A stretch of DNA of 64,000 bases from Allocoleopsis franciscana PCC 7113 (GTDB lineage: Bacteria; Cyanobacteriota; Cyanobacteriia; Cyanobacteriales; Coleofasciculaceae). The stretch spans positions 4,738,001 to 4,802,000 of the forward strand of contig NC_019738.1 of assembly GCF_000317515.1 (NCBI RefSeq). The letters are read 5' to 3'. The first letter of the stretch is position 1, and every line of letters begins with the position of its first letter. Position numbers and translations under genes: made by a program. Below the pieces are notes generated by a model. The model ran no database searches. It worked only from the letters and a program-made list of their open reading frames with translations, and was not told the origin of the DNA. Positions 55,658 through 64,000 of the stretch are shown here, one piece after another.

Positions 55658-57940
55658 ATGAGTGAACAGCCGTTTTCCAGGCTTGCCCCCTTTATCCAAG
55701 ATTACATTTATACTCACGGCTGGACTGAATTGCGACAAGTTCAAATTGAAGCCTGTCAGGTAATTTTCGATACTGATGCTCACCTTTTAATTGCGGCAGG
55801 TACCGCCTCCGGAAAAACAGAAGCGGCTTTTCTTCCCGTTTTAACTCTATTGCACCAAAACCCCTCAGAAACGGTAGGAGTCCTTTATATTGGCCCGATT
55901 AAAGCACTCATCAACGACCAATTTGAACGCCTCAACGACTTACTTAAAGAAGCCGATATTCCGGTTTGGGCTTGGCATGGCGATATCTCTCAAAGCCGCA
56001 AGCAAAAGTTACTGAAAAATCCTCAAGGTGTGCTGCAAATAACCCCAGAATCTTTGGAAAGTTTATTGCTGAATAAAAACACGGAACTAATTCGTTTATT
56101 TGGGGATTTGCGGTTTGTCATTATCGATGAAATTCACGCTTTTATGGGTTCTGAACGCGGTTGTCAGATTCTCTGCCAACTGACACGCCTCTCCCAATTC
56201 ATGCAACAGCCACCCCGTCGGATTGGTTTATCGGCAACGCTGGGAGATTACGCACTGGCTGAAGAATGGTTGCAATCGGGGACTAAAACTCCCGTAATTA
56301 CACCTGAAATTCAGAGTGGGCAACGGCAAGTCCGTTTAGCGGTAGAGCATTTTTATCTACTTAACGAAGATAAATTAGCCATCAGCCCTTCCCAACTTGG
56401 GCGGCAAGAAGAAGGTAAGAAAAGTCCAGTTCCCCCCAAGTCTGGGGGGCAAAGTCCAGTTCCCCCCTTAGCAAGGGGGGTTAGGGGGGTAAGTCCCATC
56501 AATCCCTACTACCGCTACCTGTTCGATATCAGTAAATCCAGCAAGTGCCTGATCTTCGTCAACAATCGTACCCAAGCCGAATCTGCGATCGCAAACCTGC
56601 GACAAATTGCCCAAGCAGAAAGTTATCCCGATGTTTATCACGTCCATCACGGTAGCATCTCCCCCTCACTCCGAGAAACGGCGGAGGAAGCGATGCAAGG
56701 GAATGCCCCAGCCGTCACCGCCGCCACTGTTACCCTAGAACTCGGTATTGATATCGGACAATTAGAACGAGTTATCCAACTAGATGCCCCACTTTCCGTC
56801 GCCAGTTTCTTGCAGCGATTAGGACGTACTGGCAGACGAGGCACCCCGGCAGATATGCGGTTTATTTGTACAGAAGATGAACCCTTGGGGGAGGAATGGC
56901 TACCCGCACAAATTCCCTGGCAACTATTGCAATGCATTGCCATCATTCAACTGTATGCCGAAGAACGTTGGATTGAGCCGATACAACCGATTCAATGCCC
57001 TTTCAGTTTGCTTTATCACCAGACAATGAGTATCTTGGCGTCGATGGGGGAACTCTCATCGGCTGCCCTTGCCCAACACGTTTTAACTCTACCTCCCTTT
57101 GCGGCAATCTCTCAGGATGATTTTCGGCAACTGCTGCGATATCTGATCGATATTGACCATATTCAACTTACAGAAAAGGGAGGATTACTGGTTGGTTTAA
57201 CTGGGGAAAAAATTGTCCGCAACTTTCACTTTTACGCTGTTTTTCCCTACAACATGGAATATAGTGTGCGAGACGCATCCCAAGAAATTGGCAGTATTGT
57301 GATACCCCCCATACCAGGAAATCGATTTTCTCTAGCCGGTAGAACGTGGGAAGTGTTAGAGATTGATGTAAAAAGAAAAACGGCATTTGTCAAGCAAGTG
57401 GAGGGAATTGCCAGTAGTTCCTGGCGGGGGGGCGGCGGTACCATTCATACGAAAATTCTCGAACGGATGAGACGTGTTTTAGTTGAAAATATTGAGTATC
57501 CTTATCTGCAACCCCAAGCTCAAAAGAGACTGAAAGCGGCTCGAAATCTGGCTCGAAGCGCTCAATTAGAACAAGATAATATCCTCTTTCTTGAAAGAAG
57601 TACCTGCTGTATTTTTCCCTGGATGGGAACTGTTGCATACCGCACGTTGGAACGATTTCTCAATTTCTTCGTCAGATATACTCTGGATATCCGCAGTATT
57701 GGAGGAGTCTCTCCCTACTTTTTGACCCTAAAATTAGGTAAAAATAGCCTGGAACAACTTAGAGATGAAGTTAAATCATTTTGTGAAAAAGACTTGACGG
57801 GTTATGACTTAGTCAGTTCTGAGGAATGCCCTCGGTTACACAAATACGATGAATTTATTCCCAATAACTTACTGCGCCAAGCCTTTATTTGTGATTCTCT
57901 GGATGTGGCAGAACTTCGAGAAATTATCAAAAATTGGTAG
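55658..57940 (+). CDS. DEAD/DEAH-box helicase (Lhr/RecQ-like plan)
   Basis: 760 residues. Helicase motifs: Q-motif-like LRQVQIEACQVIF, I AGTASGKTEAAFLPVL, Ia IGPIKALINDQ, II DEIHAFMG, III LSATLGD, IV LIFVNNRTQAE, V ATVTLELGIDIG and VI QRLGRTGRRGTPA. Residues about 255-282 (KKSPVPPKSGGQSPVPPLARGVRGVSP) between the two RecA domains are read from a G/C-rich dispersed repeat inserted in frame. The C-terminal 300 residues form the family's accessory domain. Likely DNA repair or RNA/DNA metabolism; no partner is encoded next to it. Confidence 0.92.
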   Translation: MSEQPFSRLAPFIQDYIYTHGWTELRQVQIEACQVIFDTDAHLLIAAGTASGKTEAAFLPVLTLLHQNPSETVGVLYIGPIKALINDQFERLNDLLKEADIPVWAWHGDISQSRKQKLLKNPQGVLQITPESLESLLLNKNTELIRLFGDLRFVIIDEIHAFMGSERGCQILCQLTRLSQFMQQPPRRIGLSATLGDYALAEEWLQSGTKTPVITPEIQSGQRQVRLAVEHFYLLNEDKLAISPSQLGRQEEGKKSPVPPKSGGQSPVPPLARGVRGVSPINPYYRYLFDISKSSKCLIFVNNRTQAESAIANLRQIAQAESYPDVYHVHHGSISPSLRETAEEAMQGNAPAVTAATVTLELGIDIGQLERVIQLDAPLSVASFLQRLGRTGRRGTPADMRFICTEDEPLGEEWLPAQIPWQLLQCIAIIQLYAEERWIEPIQPIQCPFSLLYHQTMSILASMGELSSAALAQHVLTLPPFAAISQDDFRQLLRYLIDIDHIQLTEKGGLLVGLTGEKIVRNFHFYAVFPYNMEYSVRDASQEIGSIVIPPIPGNRFSLAGRTWEVLEIDVKRKTAFVKQVEGIASSSWRGGGGTIHTKILERMRRVLVENIEYPYLQPQAQKRLKAARNLARSAQLEQDNILFLERSTCCIFPWMGTVAYRTLERFLNFFVRYTLDIRSIGGVSPYFLTLKLGKNSLEQLRDEVKSFCEKDLTGYDLVSSEECPRLHKYDEFIPNNLLRQAFICDSLDVAELREIIKNW
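56421..56495 (+). repeat. G/C-rich dispersed repeat inside the helicase gene
   Basis: Two units, AGTCCAGTTCCCCCCAAGTC and AGTCCAGTTCCCCCCTTAGC, each followed by GGGGGG tracts and ending GGTTAGGGGGGT. Same kind of palindrome as 930-962 and 1384-1414. It is a multiple of three in effect, so the reading frame continues. Confidence 0.75.
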
Positions 57941-57946
57941 ATTGTA

Positions 57947-57967
57947 GGGTGCGTTACTAACGCACCC
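57947..57967. terminator. Bidirectional terminator/palindromic repeat between helicase and tldE
   Basis: GGGTGCGTTA-C-TAACGCACCC, a near-perfect palindrome between two convergent stop codons (57940 and 57979). The sequence is of the kind found repeatedly in cyanobacterial intergenic regions. Confidence 0.7.
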
Positions 57968-57978
57968 TATTGATTCAC

Positions 57979-59319
57979 TTACTCTCCCGTAATGGAAAGT
58001 TCTTCAACCCAAACTCTGGGACAAATACCTCCTGGAGTCAATTCGGCTTCTTTCTCCAGAAAAATGATCGACTTTAAGACTTCAAGAAAGTCTCCAGCCA
58101 CAGTTGCCGACTCAATACTGATGCGTTCTCCTTGATTCACCATCCAACCATCAAAGGGCAGAGAGAAAGAACCTTGTAAAGCTTTCACTCCCGCATGAAG
58201 TGCCTGTAACTCATCAATGAAAATTACATTTTCCGCTGTTTCCAGGCTATATTCTTGCTCAGCCGCCACTCCCGAAGAAACATGGTAAAAATGTGGACTC
58301 ACTGTTACTTTAGCGCCAATATTTCCATGTCCTGTAGGATTTTGGTTCATCCGTTTCGCGGTACCAACGCTATGCAGGAAATGACTCAGGACGCCATTAT
58401 GAATTAACTCCACGCGGCGGGTTGGTGTACCTTCCCCATCAAACAAGGTTGACGCTACGTTATCAGGATGTCTCGCATCATCAGCCACACAAAGGAGAGG
58501 TGAGGCTATTTCGGTTCCCAAAGAGTCTGGAGTAGAAAGACTTTGCTTATCCAGAATATTTTGAGCATTGAAAAGATTGGAAAAAGCCCCCAACAAGCTC
58601 AAAAATGCCTCTGGAGAGAAAACCACTCGATACTTGCCGGACTTGACTTTTTGGTAATTTAAATGACTAATGGTTTTTTCGGCGGCTTCTTTCAAGCAAC
58701 CTTGAATATCCAGGTCATTTAAACTATGGCTGATTCTAAACGCGCCAGCACTACGAGGCTTTTTCCCTTCTTCTTCCGTCTTACTATAAAGATAGAGCGA
58801 TGCATAAGAACGAGCTTCTGTTCGCAAGGCGTCGTCGCTGTTCAGATAAAATCGCGCCAAATCTCTTTGAGATAGCCCATTGTAAGGCACACTTTTAATT
58901 GCAGGATGAGCACTCAAGAGCTCTTTTTCAGCTTGGATGAGATTCTCAATTAATTGTGAGACGGGAGCCTGCGATGATTCTCCATTAGAGCTATCTTCAA
59001 TCGGAACCGAGGCTTCAGGGCTAAAATCAGGCACATTTTCTTTAACCCCAAAGAAACTCGCTTCATAAGCGGTTTTTAAAGCTAATTCAAGTCCTTCTGA
59101 ATCTACATCTGTCGTGCTGGTAACCCCGACGGTATTCTCTTCATTCCAGACACGAACAATGACACTCGAACGATTAGAGGCTTTAACTTGTTTTGCCTCT
59201 CCGCTCTCGACTTGAACACTGGTTTCATCGACTGTTGAGCCATAGATATCAAATTTCTTGATACCTAATTTACTGGCGCTATCTTTAGCTTGAGTTGCAA
59301 TCTCGTCAATCTTGGGCAT
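57979..59319 (-). CDS. tldE: TldE/PmbA-type metalloprotease-fold protein
   Basis: 446 residues from the ATG at 59319; a TTG at 59325 would add two residues. It has the PmbA/TldE architecture, beginning KIDEIATQAKDSASKLGIKKFDIYGSTVDETSVQVESGEAKQVKASNRSSVIVRVW and ending with VTVSPHFYHVSSGVAAEQEYSLETAENVIFIDELQALHAGVKALQGSFSLPFDGWMVNQGERISI. It lacks the HExxxH of the partner. TldD/TldE form a heterodimeric protease; the substrate here is unknown. It follows tldD by 59 bp on the same strand. Confidence 0.9.
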   Translation of the reverse strand: MPKIDEIATQAKDSASKLGIKKFDIYGSTVDETSVQVESGEAKQVKASNRSSVIVRVWNEENTVGVTSTTDVDSEGLELALKTAYEASFFGVKENVPDFSPEASVPIEDSSNGESSQAPVSQLIENLIQAEKELLSAHPAIKSVPYNGLSQRDLARFYLNSDDALRTEARSYASLYLYSKTEEEGKKPRSAGAFRISHSLNDLDIQGCLKEAAEKTISHLNYQKVKSGKYRVVFSPEAFLSLLGAFSNLFNAQNILDKQSLSTPDSLGTEIASPLLCVADDARHPDNVASTLFDGEGTPTRRVELIHNGVLSHFLHSVGTAKRMNQNPTGHGNIGAKVTVSPHFYHVSSGVAAEQEYSLETAENVIFIDELQALHAGVKALQGSFSLPFDGWMVNQGERISIESATVAGDFLEVLKSIIFLEKEAELTPGGICPRVWVEELSITGE

Positions 59320-59378
59320 AGTCAATTTTACAGGTTGGATTTTGGATGATTTATATTCAATTTCGGAAATCCAAAATG

Positions 59379-60851
59379 TTAGCGTCCTCCGACAGTAATC
59401 GAATCAACCTTGATATGAGGCTGTCCTACAGTGACGTAAACGCTTCCACTCACCGAACCACAGAAGCCAGCGGCTAATCCCAAGTCTTGAGAACACATAG
59501 AAATTTTATGCATAATTTCCGTGGCTTCCCCAATCAGAATGGCACCCTTAAGTGGTTTGGTAATTTTACCGTTTTCAATCAGGTAAGCTTCATCCACACC
59601 AAAGTTAAATTGCCCTGTCGCCCCTACACTACCACCGCCCATTTTCTTGCAGTAAATGCCTTTATCAATGGAGGCGAATAAGTCTTCGTTGGTGTAGTTT
59701 CCGGGTGCAATGTAAGTGTTACGCATCCGAGAAGCAGCGGCAAAGGTATAGTTCTGGCGACGTCCACTACCCGTTCTGGGATGTCCAGTCCGTACAGAAC
59801 CGGCGCGATCGGCAATAAAGTTTTTAAGAATGCCGTTTTCAATTAATAGAGTCCTTTGAGCAGGCATTCCTTCATCGTCCATGTCAATAGTACCAAAAGC
59901 ACTTTCAGAACGTCCTTCATCCCAGGCGGTTAAGCTTTCATGAGCAATTTTTTCGCCTTTTTTGTCAGCAAAGGGCGTGGTTTTTTTCTCTATTTGAGTG
60001 GTTTCTAGGAGGTGTCCGCAAGCTTCGTGGAAAATTACCCCACCAAATTGATTAGCCATGATAATGGGGTAAGTTCCGGATTCAACATAATCCGCATAGA
60101 GCATTTTTCCAGCGGATTCAGCCACATCTTCAGCCGTAGACTTATAATCCCACGAGCGCAAAAATCCAGGCTCACTGGTATTGCCAGCACGTTGATTAAT
60201 TGATGAGCGATTTGCACCATCTGCACACAACAAGCTATATCCTACCGATTGCGTCAGGCGAATATCACGGGCGAAGGTGCCATCACTGGAGGCGATTAAC
60301 ACTTCTTGCCAGTCGCGGAAATAGGCAGCGCGTCTCGATTGGACATGACTGGCTTTCAGCTTAAGTTGCTGGTTCGCATCGAGAAGCACTTCACCCATTT
60401 CGCGCATGGAGCTACATTGAGAAAGCCACGTATCTTTGCCTCTTTTGGTGGCGTAATCTCTGAGCAATTCCAGGTTAATTTCTGGGATATGGGCGTTGGG
60501 TGCGGGAAGTTGCAGTCCCTGGATAGAAAGGGCTTTTTCCAGGGCAGCTTTTAGGCCCCAAAAAGATAGATCGTTCGTGCTAACATAGCAATCCGCATGA
60601 CCCCGAAACACTCTCACGCCAGCGCCCGTGGAGAGGCGGGGAGAGATGCTGGTGATGATATCATCTTCGGCTAAACAACTGATGTAGTTGACCCGCTCTA
60701 AGAAAAACTCGACAAAGTCAGCACCAGCAGCGCGTCCGACGCCCAAAAGCGTTGCCAGGGGATCTTCCCAGCTTTCATCAAAGCGATTGGGGGTAGAAGT
60801 GTAGTGCAGGGTGGGGAGTTCTTTCGTCAACAGCAGGGGACTTGGATGCAT
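59379..60851 (-). CDS. tldD: TldD-type metalloprotease
   Basis: 490 residues with an AGAGG ribosome-binding site before the ATG at 60851. Zinc motif HEACGH in [21 protein letters not shown] (about 270-290), then [21 protein letters not shown] and [22 protein letters not shown] with a further ligand region. Partner of the next gene tldE. The pair is known to process small peptides, such as microcin-type precursors, and toxin/antitoxin proteins in other bacteria. No RiPP precursor is recognisable here. Divergent from the DUF11 protein. Confidence 0.93.
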   Translation of the reverse strand: MHPSPLLLTKELPTLHYTSTPNRFDESWEDPLATLLGVGRAAGADFVEFFLERVNYISCLAEDDIITSISPRLSTGAGVRVFRGHADCYVSTNDLSFWGLKAALEKALSIQGLQLPAPNAHIPEINLELLRDYATKRGKDTWLSQCSSMREMGEVLLDANQQLKLKASHVQSRRAAYFRDWQEVLIASSDGTFARDIRLTQSVGYSLLCADGANRSSINQRAGNTSEPGFLRSWDYKSTAEDVAESAGKMLYADYVESGTYPIIMANQFGGVIFHEACGHLLETTQIEKKTTPFADKKGEKIAHESLTAWDEGRSESAFGTIDMDDEGMPAQRTLLIENGILKNFIADRAGSVRTGHPRTGSGRRQNYTFAAASRMRNTYIAPGNYTNEDLFASIDKGIYCKKMGGGSVGATGQFNFGVDEAYLIENGKITKPLKGAILIGEATEIMHKISMCSQDLGLAAGFCGSVSGSVYVTVGQPHIKVDSITVGGR

Positions 60852-61135
60852 GAGTAACCTCTTTATAGGTGCGTGCCAATTAAGGGACTGGAAGGACTGG
60901 GGATATATCTACAACCCAAAGTTTTAGTGTAGACACATTGACCAAAACTCTAGGGTTCCCCATCCCTAATCATCAATCCCCATTCTTCGTAAACTAATTT
61001 TTACAATTATTTACTAGTCTAACAAATCTCTGAGAGCTACCTCGACCAAGGCGCTTTTCTCCTGCTTGAAAATCTTGGAACTAATAACAGTTATTAACCC
61101 TAAACTTCTCCTGTTTAAGGACTATAAAAAAACCT

Positions 61136-61300
61136 TTAAACCGGGAGCCTTCCCATAGGTGCCAATACATCTTCTTGTGGGGTGAACCCAAAAACTCGCT
61201 TTTGTGTAGTGGCTGCTCGTTTGCGAGCTTTGTTCCTGACACAATCCACCTTAACAAATATTTCCTTCTTTAGGCAGAGTCGAGACAACGGATTAGCCAT
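61136..61300 (-). CDS. Possible small basic protein, 54 aa
   Basis: From the ATG at 61300 with GAGGT 10 nt upstream; another ATG lies at 61306 in the same frame. MANPLSRLCLKKEIFVKVDCVRNKARKRAATTQKRVFGFTPQEDVLAPMGRLPV. Basic, with a KARKRAATTQKR stretch and hydrophobic N-terminal residues; no family recognised. Support is the clean frame, ribosome-binding site and position in an otherwise gene-free region; it could still be chance. Confidence 0.42.
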   Translation of the reverse strand: MANPLSRLCLKKEIFVKVDCVRNKARKRAATTQKRVFGFTPQEDVLAPMGRLPV

Positions 61301-61351
61301 TAGCATCTACCTCGTTAAGAAATTAATGCCAATTGTTTGTTTAAGGATGCT

Positions 61352-61391
61352 AACAGCCTGAGCTGTCGTGTGTCTCACGACGGCGGCTGTT
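61352..61391 (+). promoter_or_regulatory. Long 5'-leader hairpin ahead of the DUF11 gene
   Basis: AACAGCC (61352-61358) pairs with GGCTGTT (61385-61391). After a TGA bulge, GCTGTCGTG (61362-61370) pairs with CACGACGGC (61376-61384) with one G-T wobble and a TGTCT loop: 16 bp in total. The ATG at 61405 is only 13 nt after it. There is no T-run, so a translation- or stability-controlling structure is more likely than a terminator. Confidence 0.55.
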
Positions 61392-61404
61392 GCTATGCTC
61401 GCTC

Positions 61405-63288
61405 ATGCCATTTGTTAACCACAATTTTACTTCTGTAATTCAACATCAGCATCTCGGCTGGTTGCTTGGCAGCACACTCCTACTGTTCGCAGCTAGCAGC
61501 TCACCCGTCGCCGCTAACGTCACAGTCGTCGAAGAAAACTTCACCGATGGGACTTCTTATGGATGGACGAATGGTGGAACGCTTCCCCCTTGCTTGACTG
61601 CCGCAGGGTCATCTGCACCCGGATCAATTCCCAACTGTAGTGCAACCTCTGATCCGCCTGGGTCGGGAGTACTCCGATTGACGACCAACACAACCAACCA
61701 ACGAGGTTTTGTTTTTTACGACTATGCCATTCCCTCCAATCAAGGCTTGGTTATCACCTTCGATTACTTTGCCTACGGTAGTGGAAACAGTACTCGATCT
61801 GGAGCTGATGGGACAACGTTTTTCTTATTCGACGGCAGTACAGACACGCCGGCTTTAGGTTCAACGGGTGGTGCCCTCGGCTATGCCCAAGAAGTCAGCA
61901 ATACGACCAATGAAAATGGACTCACGAATGCCTACATTGGTGTTGGACTCGATGAGTTTGGCAATTTTGCCAATGACTTTGAAGGACGGGGGAATGGTTG
62001 TCCCATCCGTTCTCCTTTTGGGAGTGGCCCAGGGTTGTCCTCACCCGCCGAACAGGTGAGAGACTCTGTCACCATCAGGGGGCCGGGGAGTGGGTTAACG
62101 GGATATTGCTACCTCGGCACATCCGGTACCTTGTCTAATCAACCCGGCGGATTCAGCATCGATAACCCAGACGCGACTTCGCGCACCGCCCCCAATACCA
62201 GAAGGAGAGTTAGGGTTACACTCAGTACCGATAACACCATCACCGTAGAAATAGACCCAACCGGTACAGGTTCAGCCTTTCAAACCATTTTAAGCGGTTT
62301 TCCAGCTCCCCCTAACCGACCCGATAGCTTCAAGTTTGGTTTTGCCAGTTCTACGGGTGAGGGGATCAATTTTCATGAAATCATCAATTTGCGGGTGGAA
62401 ACGATTGCTACCCCACCCTTACCGGATTTAGCCATTACCAAAACTCACTCTGGTAACTTCATTCAAGGCCAAACCGATACCTACACCTTAGGAGTGCAAA
62501 ATTTACCAACCGCTACGGGACCGACCTATGGCCCGGTAGCGGTAACAGATACTTTGCCGGAGGGCTTCGATTTTGTCTCAGCCACAGGCAATGGCTGGAA
62601 CTGCTCCGCCGTGGGACAACAAGTAACCTGTGTTTACGATGGCCCTGCTATTAATCCCGGTGGCACTCTCCCAGACATCACGCTCAACGTTAACGTAACC
62701 TCACCCGTGGGTAACTACTCCAACCAAGCAGAGGTTTCAACAACAGGGGATAGCGATTTGACGAACAACACCGTAACCGACCCAACCCGCGTTGTCACGA
62801 CGAGAGACCCTAATCTGCGTCTGGTGAAGCGAATTACGAATGTCACGAGAGGTGGAGTACCCCTAGCAGGAATAAATTTCAGCAGCTTTGTGGATGACCC
62901 AGCAGATGAGAATGACAATGCACCGGGTTGGTCACAACTATCGCCAGTGGGACTTTATGACCTGGGGCTTGACTATGCTTTAGAAACTAACGATGAAGTT
63001 GATTACACTGTCTATTTTCTCTCGGATGGAGGTAGCCCAGTCACCAACGTTAATTTCTGTGATTTGATTCCCCAAGGAACAACATTTGTTCCCGGCAGTA
63101 TTCAGGCATTGAATGCAACAACCCCAAGAGAAGGGACTTTCTTCTCACCCTTGGCACCGTTGCCTGCGGGAAATTCCTGCTCTAACCAAACCAATCCTGA
63201 AGGAGCTGTGATTGTCAATTTGGGGGATATCTCTGATCAAGAGGGAAACAATTTTGGTTCAGTCCGCTTCCGCGTCAGGATTGACTAG
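61405..63288 (+). CDS. Secreted DUF11-repeat protein with lectin-like N-terminal domain
   Basis: 627 residues from the ATG at 61405; a TTG at 61390 would add five. Signal peptide about residues 12-38 (LGWLLGSTLLLFAASSSPVAA). Residues about 40-330 form a large beta-rich domain (VTVVEENFTDGTSYGWTNGG...VLRLTTNTTNQRGFVFYDY...GADGTTFFLFDGSTDTPALGSTGGALGYAQE...IGVGLDEFGNFAND) resembling L-type lectin-like or beta-jelly-roll domains. Residues about 340-460 are a DUF11 Ig-like repeat (LAITKTHSGNFIQGQTDTYTLGVQNLP...VTDTLPEGFDFVSATGNGWNC). A second, less clear repeat follows. Probable surface adhesin; no sorting motif seen. Confidence 0.85.
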   Translation: MPFVNHNFTSVIQHQHLGWLLGSTLLLFAASSSPVAANVTVVEENFTDGTSYGWTNGGTLPPCLTAAGSSAPGSIPNCSATSDPPGSGVLRLTTNTTNQRGFVFYDYAIPSNQGLVITFDYFAYGSGNSTRSGADGTTFFLFDGSTDTPALGSTGGALGYAQEVSNTTNENGLTNAYIGVGLDEFGNFANDFEGRGNGCPIRSPFGSGPGLSSPAEQVRDSVTIRGPGSGLTGYCYLGTSGTLSNQPGGFSIDNPDATSRTAPNTRRRVRVTLSTDNTITVEIDPTGTGSAFQTILSGFPAPPNRPDSFKFGFASSTGEGINFHEIINLRVETIATPPLPDLAITKTHSGNFIQGQTDTYTLGVQNLPTATGPTYGPVAVTDTLPEGFDFVSATGNGWNCSAVGQQVTCVYDGPAINPGGTLPDITLNVNVTSPVGNYSNQAEVSTTGDSDLTNNTVTDPTRVVTTRDPNLRLVKRITNVTRGGVPLAGINFSSFVDDPADENDNAPGWSQLSPVGLYDLGLDYALETNDEVDYTVYFLSDGGSPVTNVNFCDLIPQGTTFVPGSIQALNATTPREGTFFSPLAPLPAGNSCSNQTNPEGAVIVNLGDISDQEGNNFGSVRFRVRID

Positions 63289-63297
63289 AGCGGTCGT

Positions 63298-64000
63298 TCA
63301 CACCACAGCAGACTCTAACAGATGAATCGTGCCTTGATCAGCATCAATTTCTACGTCTAAACCAACGGGTACAGTGAATTTATCCTTGATATGACCGATC
63401 ATTGAACCATACCAAGCCGGAATCCCTAATGGTTGAATATGGTCTCTTAATACTTGTGCCAACGTTAATGAATCTTCCTGGTCTTTGGGCACACAATTAG
63501 TACATTGTCCAAATATAAACCCAGCAATTTGGGGCAAGATTCCTGCTAACTTTAACTGAGTTAGCATCCGGTCTACCCGGTAAGGGTCTTCCCCAATTTC
63601 TTCCACAAATAAGATGGTTTGTTTCCAGGAAGGAAGGTAAGCTGAACCCACCATGGCGGCAAGTACGGATAAATTGCCGCCAACTAGTTTCCCCCTAGCT
63701 TTTCCAGGCGTAATTGTTTCCACAGGGATTGGGGTTGTCGTCAAATTATCCTGGTTAGGACGTGGATTTTGTAGGGTTACAGCTTCCCCATTCAACAGGA
63801 TTCGCCTAACATAATCCACGGTAAACGGATTCCAGGTTGATGTTCCTACGGCTCCATGAAAGGTGACAATACCACTACGGGCATAAATCGCTAAAAGTAG
63901 GGCAGTAATATCGCTATAACCCATGAGAATTTTAGGAGAGGTGCGGTAGCGATCGTAGTTGAGGAGTGGCAAAATTCGATTACAACCCCAACCTCCCCGC
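63298..64000 (-). CDS. S66 LD-carboxypeptidase/MccF-like peptidase, 5' end outside window
   Basis: The frame is open to the window edge, reading RGGWGCNRILPLLNYDRYRTSPKILMGYSDITALLLAIYARSGIVTFHGAVGT. This is the family's nucleophile region, with the catalytic Ser in GYSDIT. Downstream TILFVEEIGEDPYRVDRMLTQLKLAGIL carries the Glu, and GHIKDKFTVPVGLDVEID the His near the C-terminus. The N-terminal start lies beyond 64000. It removes the terminal D-amino acid of murein tetrapeptides or cleaves related amide bonds. It is convergent with the DUF11 gene, with the two stops only about 10 bp apart. Confidence 0.92.
   Translation of the reverse strand, partial: RGGWGCNRILPLLNYDRYRTSPKILMGYSDITALLLAIYARSGIVTFHGAVGTSTWNPFTVDYVRRILLNGEAVTLQNPRPNQDNLTTTPIPVETITPGKARGKLVGGNLSVLAAMVGSAYLPSWKQTILFVEEIGEDPYRVDRMLTQLKLAGILPQIAGFIFGQCTNCVPKDQEDSLTLAQVLRDHIQPLGIPAWYGSMIGHIKDKFTVPVGLDVEIDADQGTIHLLESAVV

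Larger units (their letters stand above)
60852..61404. other. Long intergenic region with a small ORF and a leader hairpin
   Basis: 553 bp between the divergent tldD gene and DUF11 gene. It contains the possible small gene at 61136-61300 on the minus strand and the hairpin at 61352-61391. The rest is AT-rich without identified elements. Confidence 0.5.

Noticed and set aside
59379-60851. RiPP/microcin-processing cluster suggested by tldD-tldE
   Set aside because: No precursor peptide, maturation enzyme or transporter is adjacent; TldD/TldE are common in cyanobacteria as housekeeping genes.

Overview
This window comes from a cyanobacterial chromosome, most likely a filamentous, phycobilisome-containing species of the Microcoleus/Coleofasciculus type. 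The evidence is the many HIP1 octamers (GCGATCGC), an NblB-type HEAT protein, a PEP-CTERM protein, zinc-ribbon Ser/Thr kinases, multi-GAF/PAS histidine kinases, DUF2079 and GT39-type membrane proteins, and dispersed heptamer (AAGGCAG) repeats. The genus is inference. No tRNA, rRNA or CRISPR array was found.

Layout. 1-7.2 kb: partial TPR protein, a DUF559 nuclease-like gene between G/C-rich palindromic repeats, an XRE regulator, a rubredoxin plus HI0933-type flavoprotein pair, a ChaB-domain protein, an alpha/beta hydrolase lacking its nucleophile serine, and a YdcF-like lipoprotein. 7.2-9.05 kb: a MITE-like element filled with 7-bp repeats, with an IS5-type element (6-bp target duplication) inserted at its right end. 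9-15.1 kb: divergent methyltransferase/LysR pair with a palindromic candidate operator, a hybrid histidine kinase and a DUF2079 protein. 15.1-18.1 kb: a beta-helix/RTX-like protein whose C-terminus runs into a MITE-like repeat, plus decayed remnants of a DUF4347/RTX relative. 18.6-23.1 kb: two GT39-like membrane proteins. 23.2-28.3 kb: PEP-CTERM/HAF protein, nblB, CBS, VOC, phosphoribosyltransferase and family-4 uracil-DNA glycosylase. 28.3-31.0 kb: an APH/P-loop kinase gene split in two by an IS630-type element. 31.3-34.7 kb: rplY, purA and divergent adenosine deaminase. 35-49 kb: signalling genes (large histidine kinase, two tandem Ser/Thr kinases sharing an unknown domain, response regulator), a PaaK-like adenylating enzyme with a phosphohexomutase, and small proteins. 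49-64 kb: DUF4230, a secreted triple-repeat protein, DUF4342, a three-domain endolysin, an oxidoreductase, a DEAD/DEAH helicase carrying an in-frame repeat, tldE-tldD, a DUF11 secreted protein and a partial LD-carboxypeptidase.

Functionally the window is mostly ordinary accessory and housekeeping DNA. I did not find a clear multi-gene defence or biosynthetic system. The most notable signals are: (i) several small terminal-inverted-repeat elements, some with heptamer repeats, three of which abut or supply stop codons; (ii) two insertion sequences with exact target duplications, both with two-frame transposases at A-rich slippery runs; (iii) repeat sequence translated inside genes (helicase, DUF4347 remnant, DUF559 C-terminus); and (iv) several proteins with domains I do not recognise.
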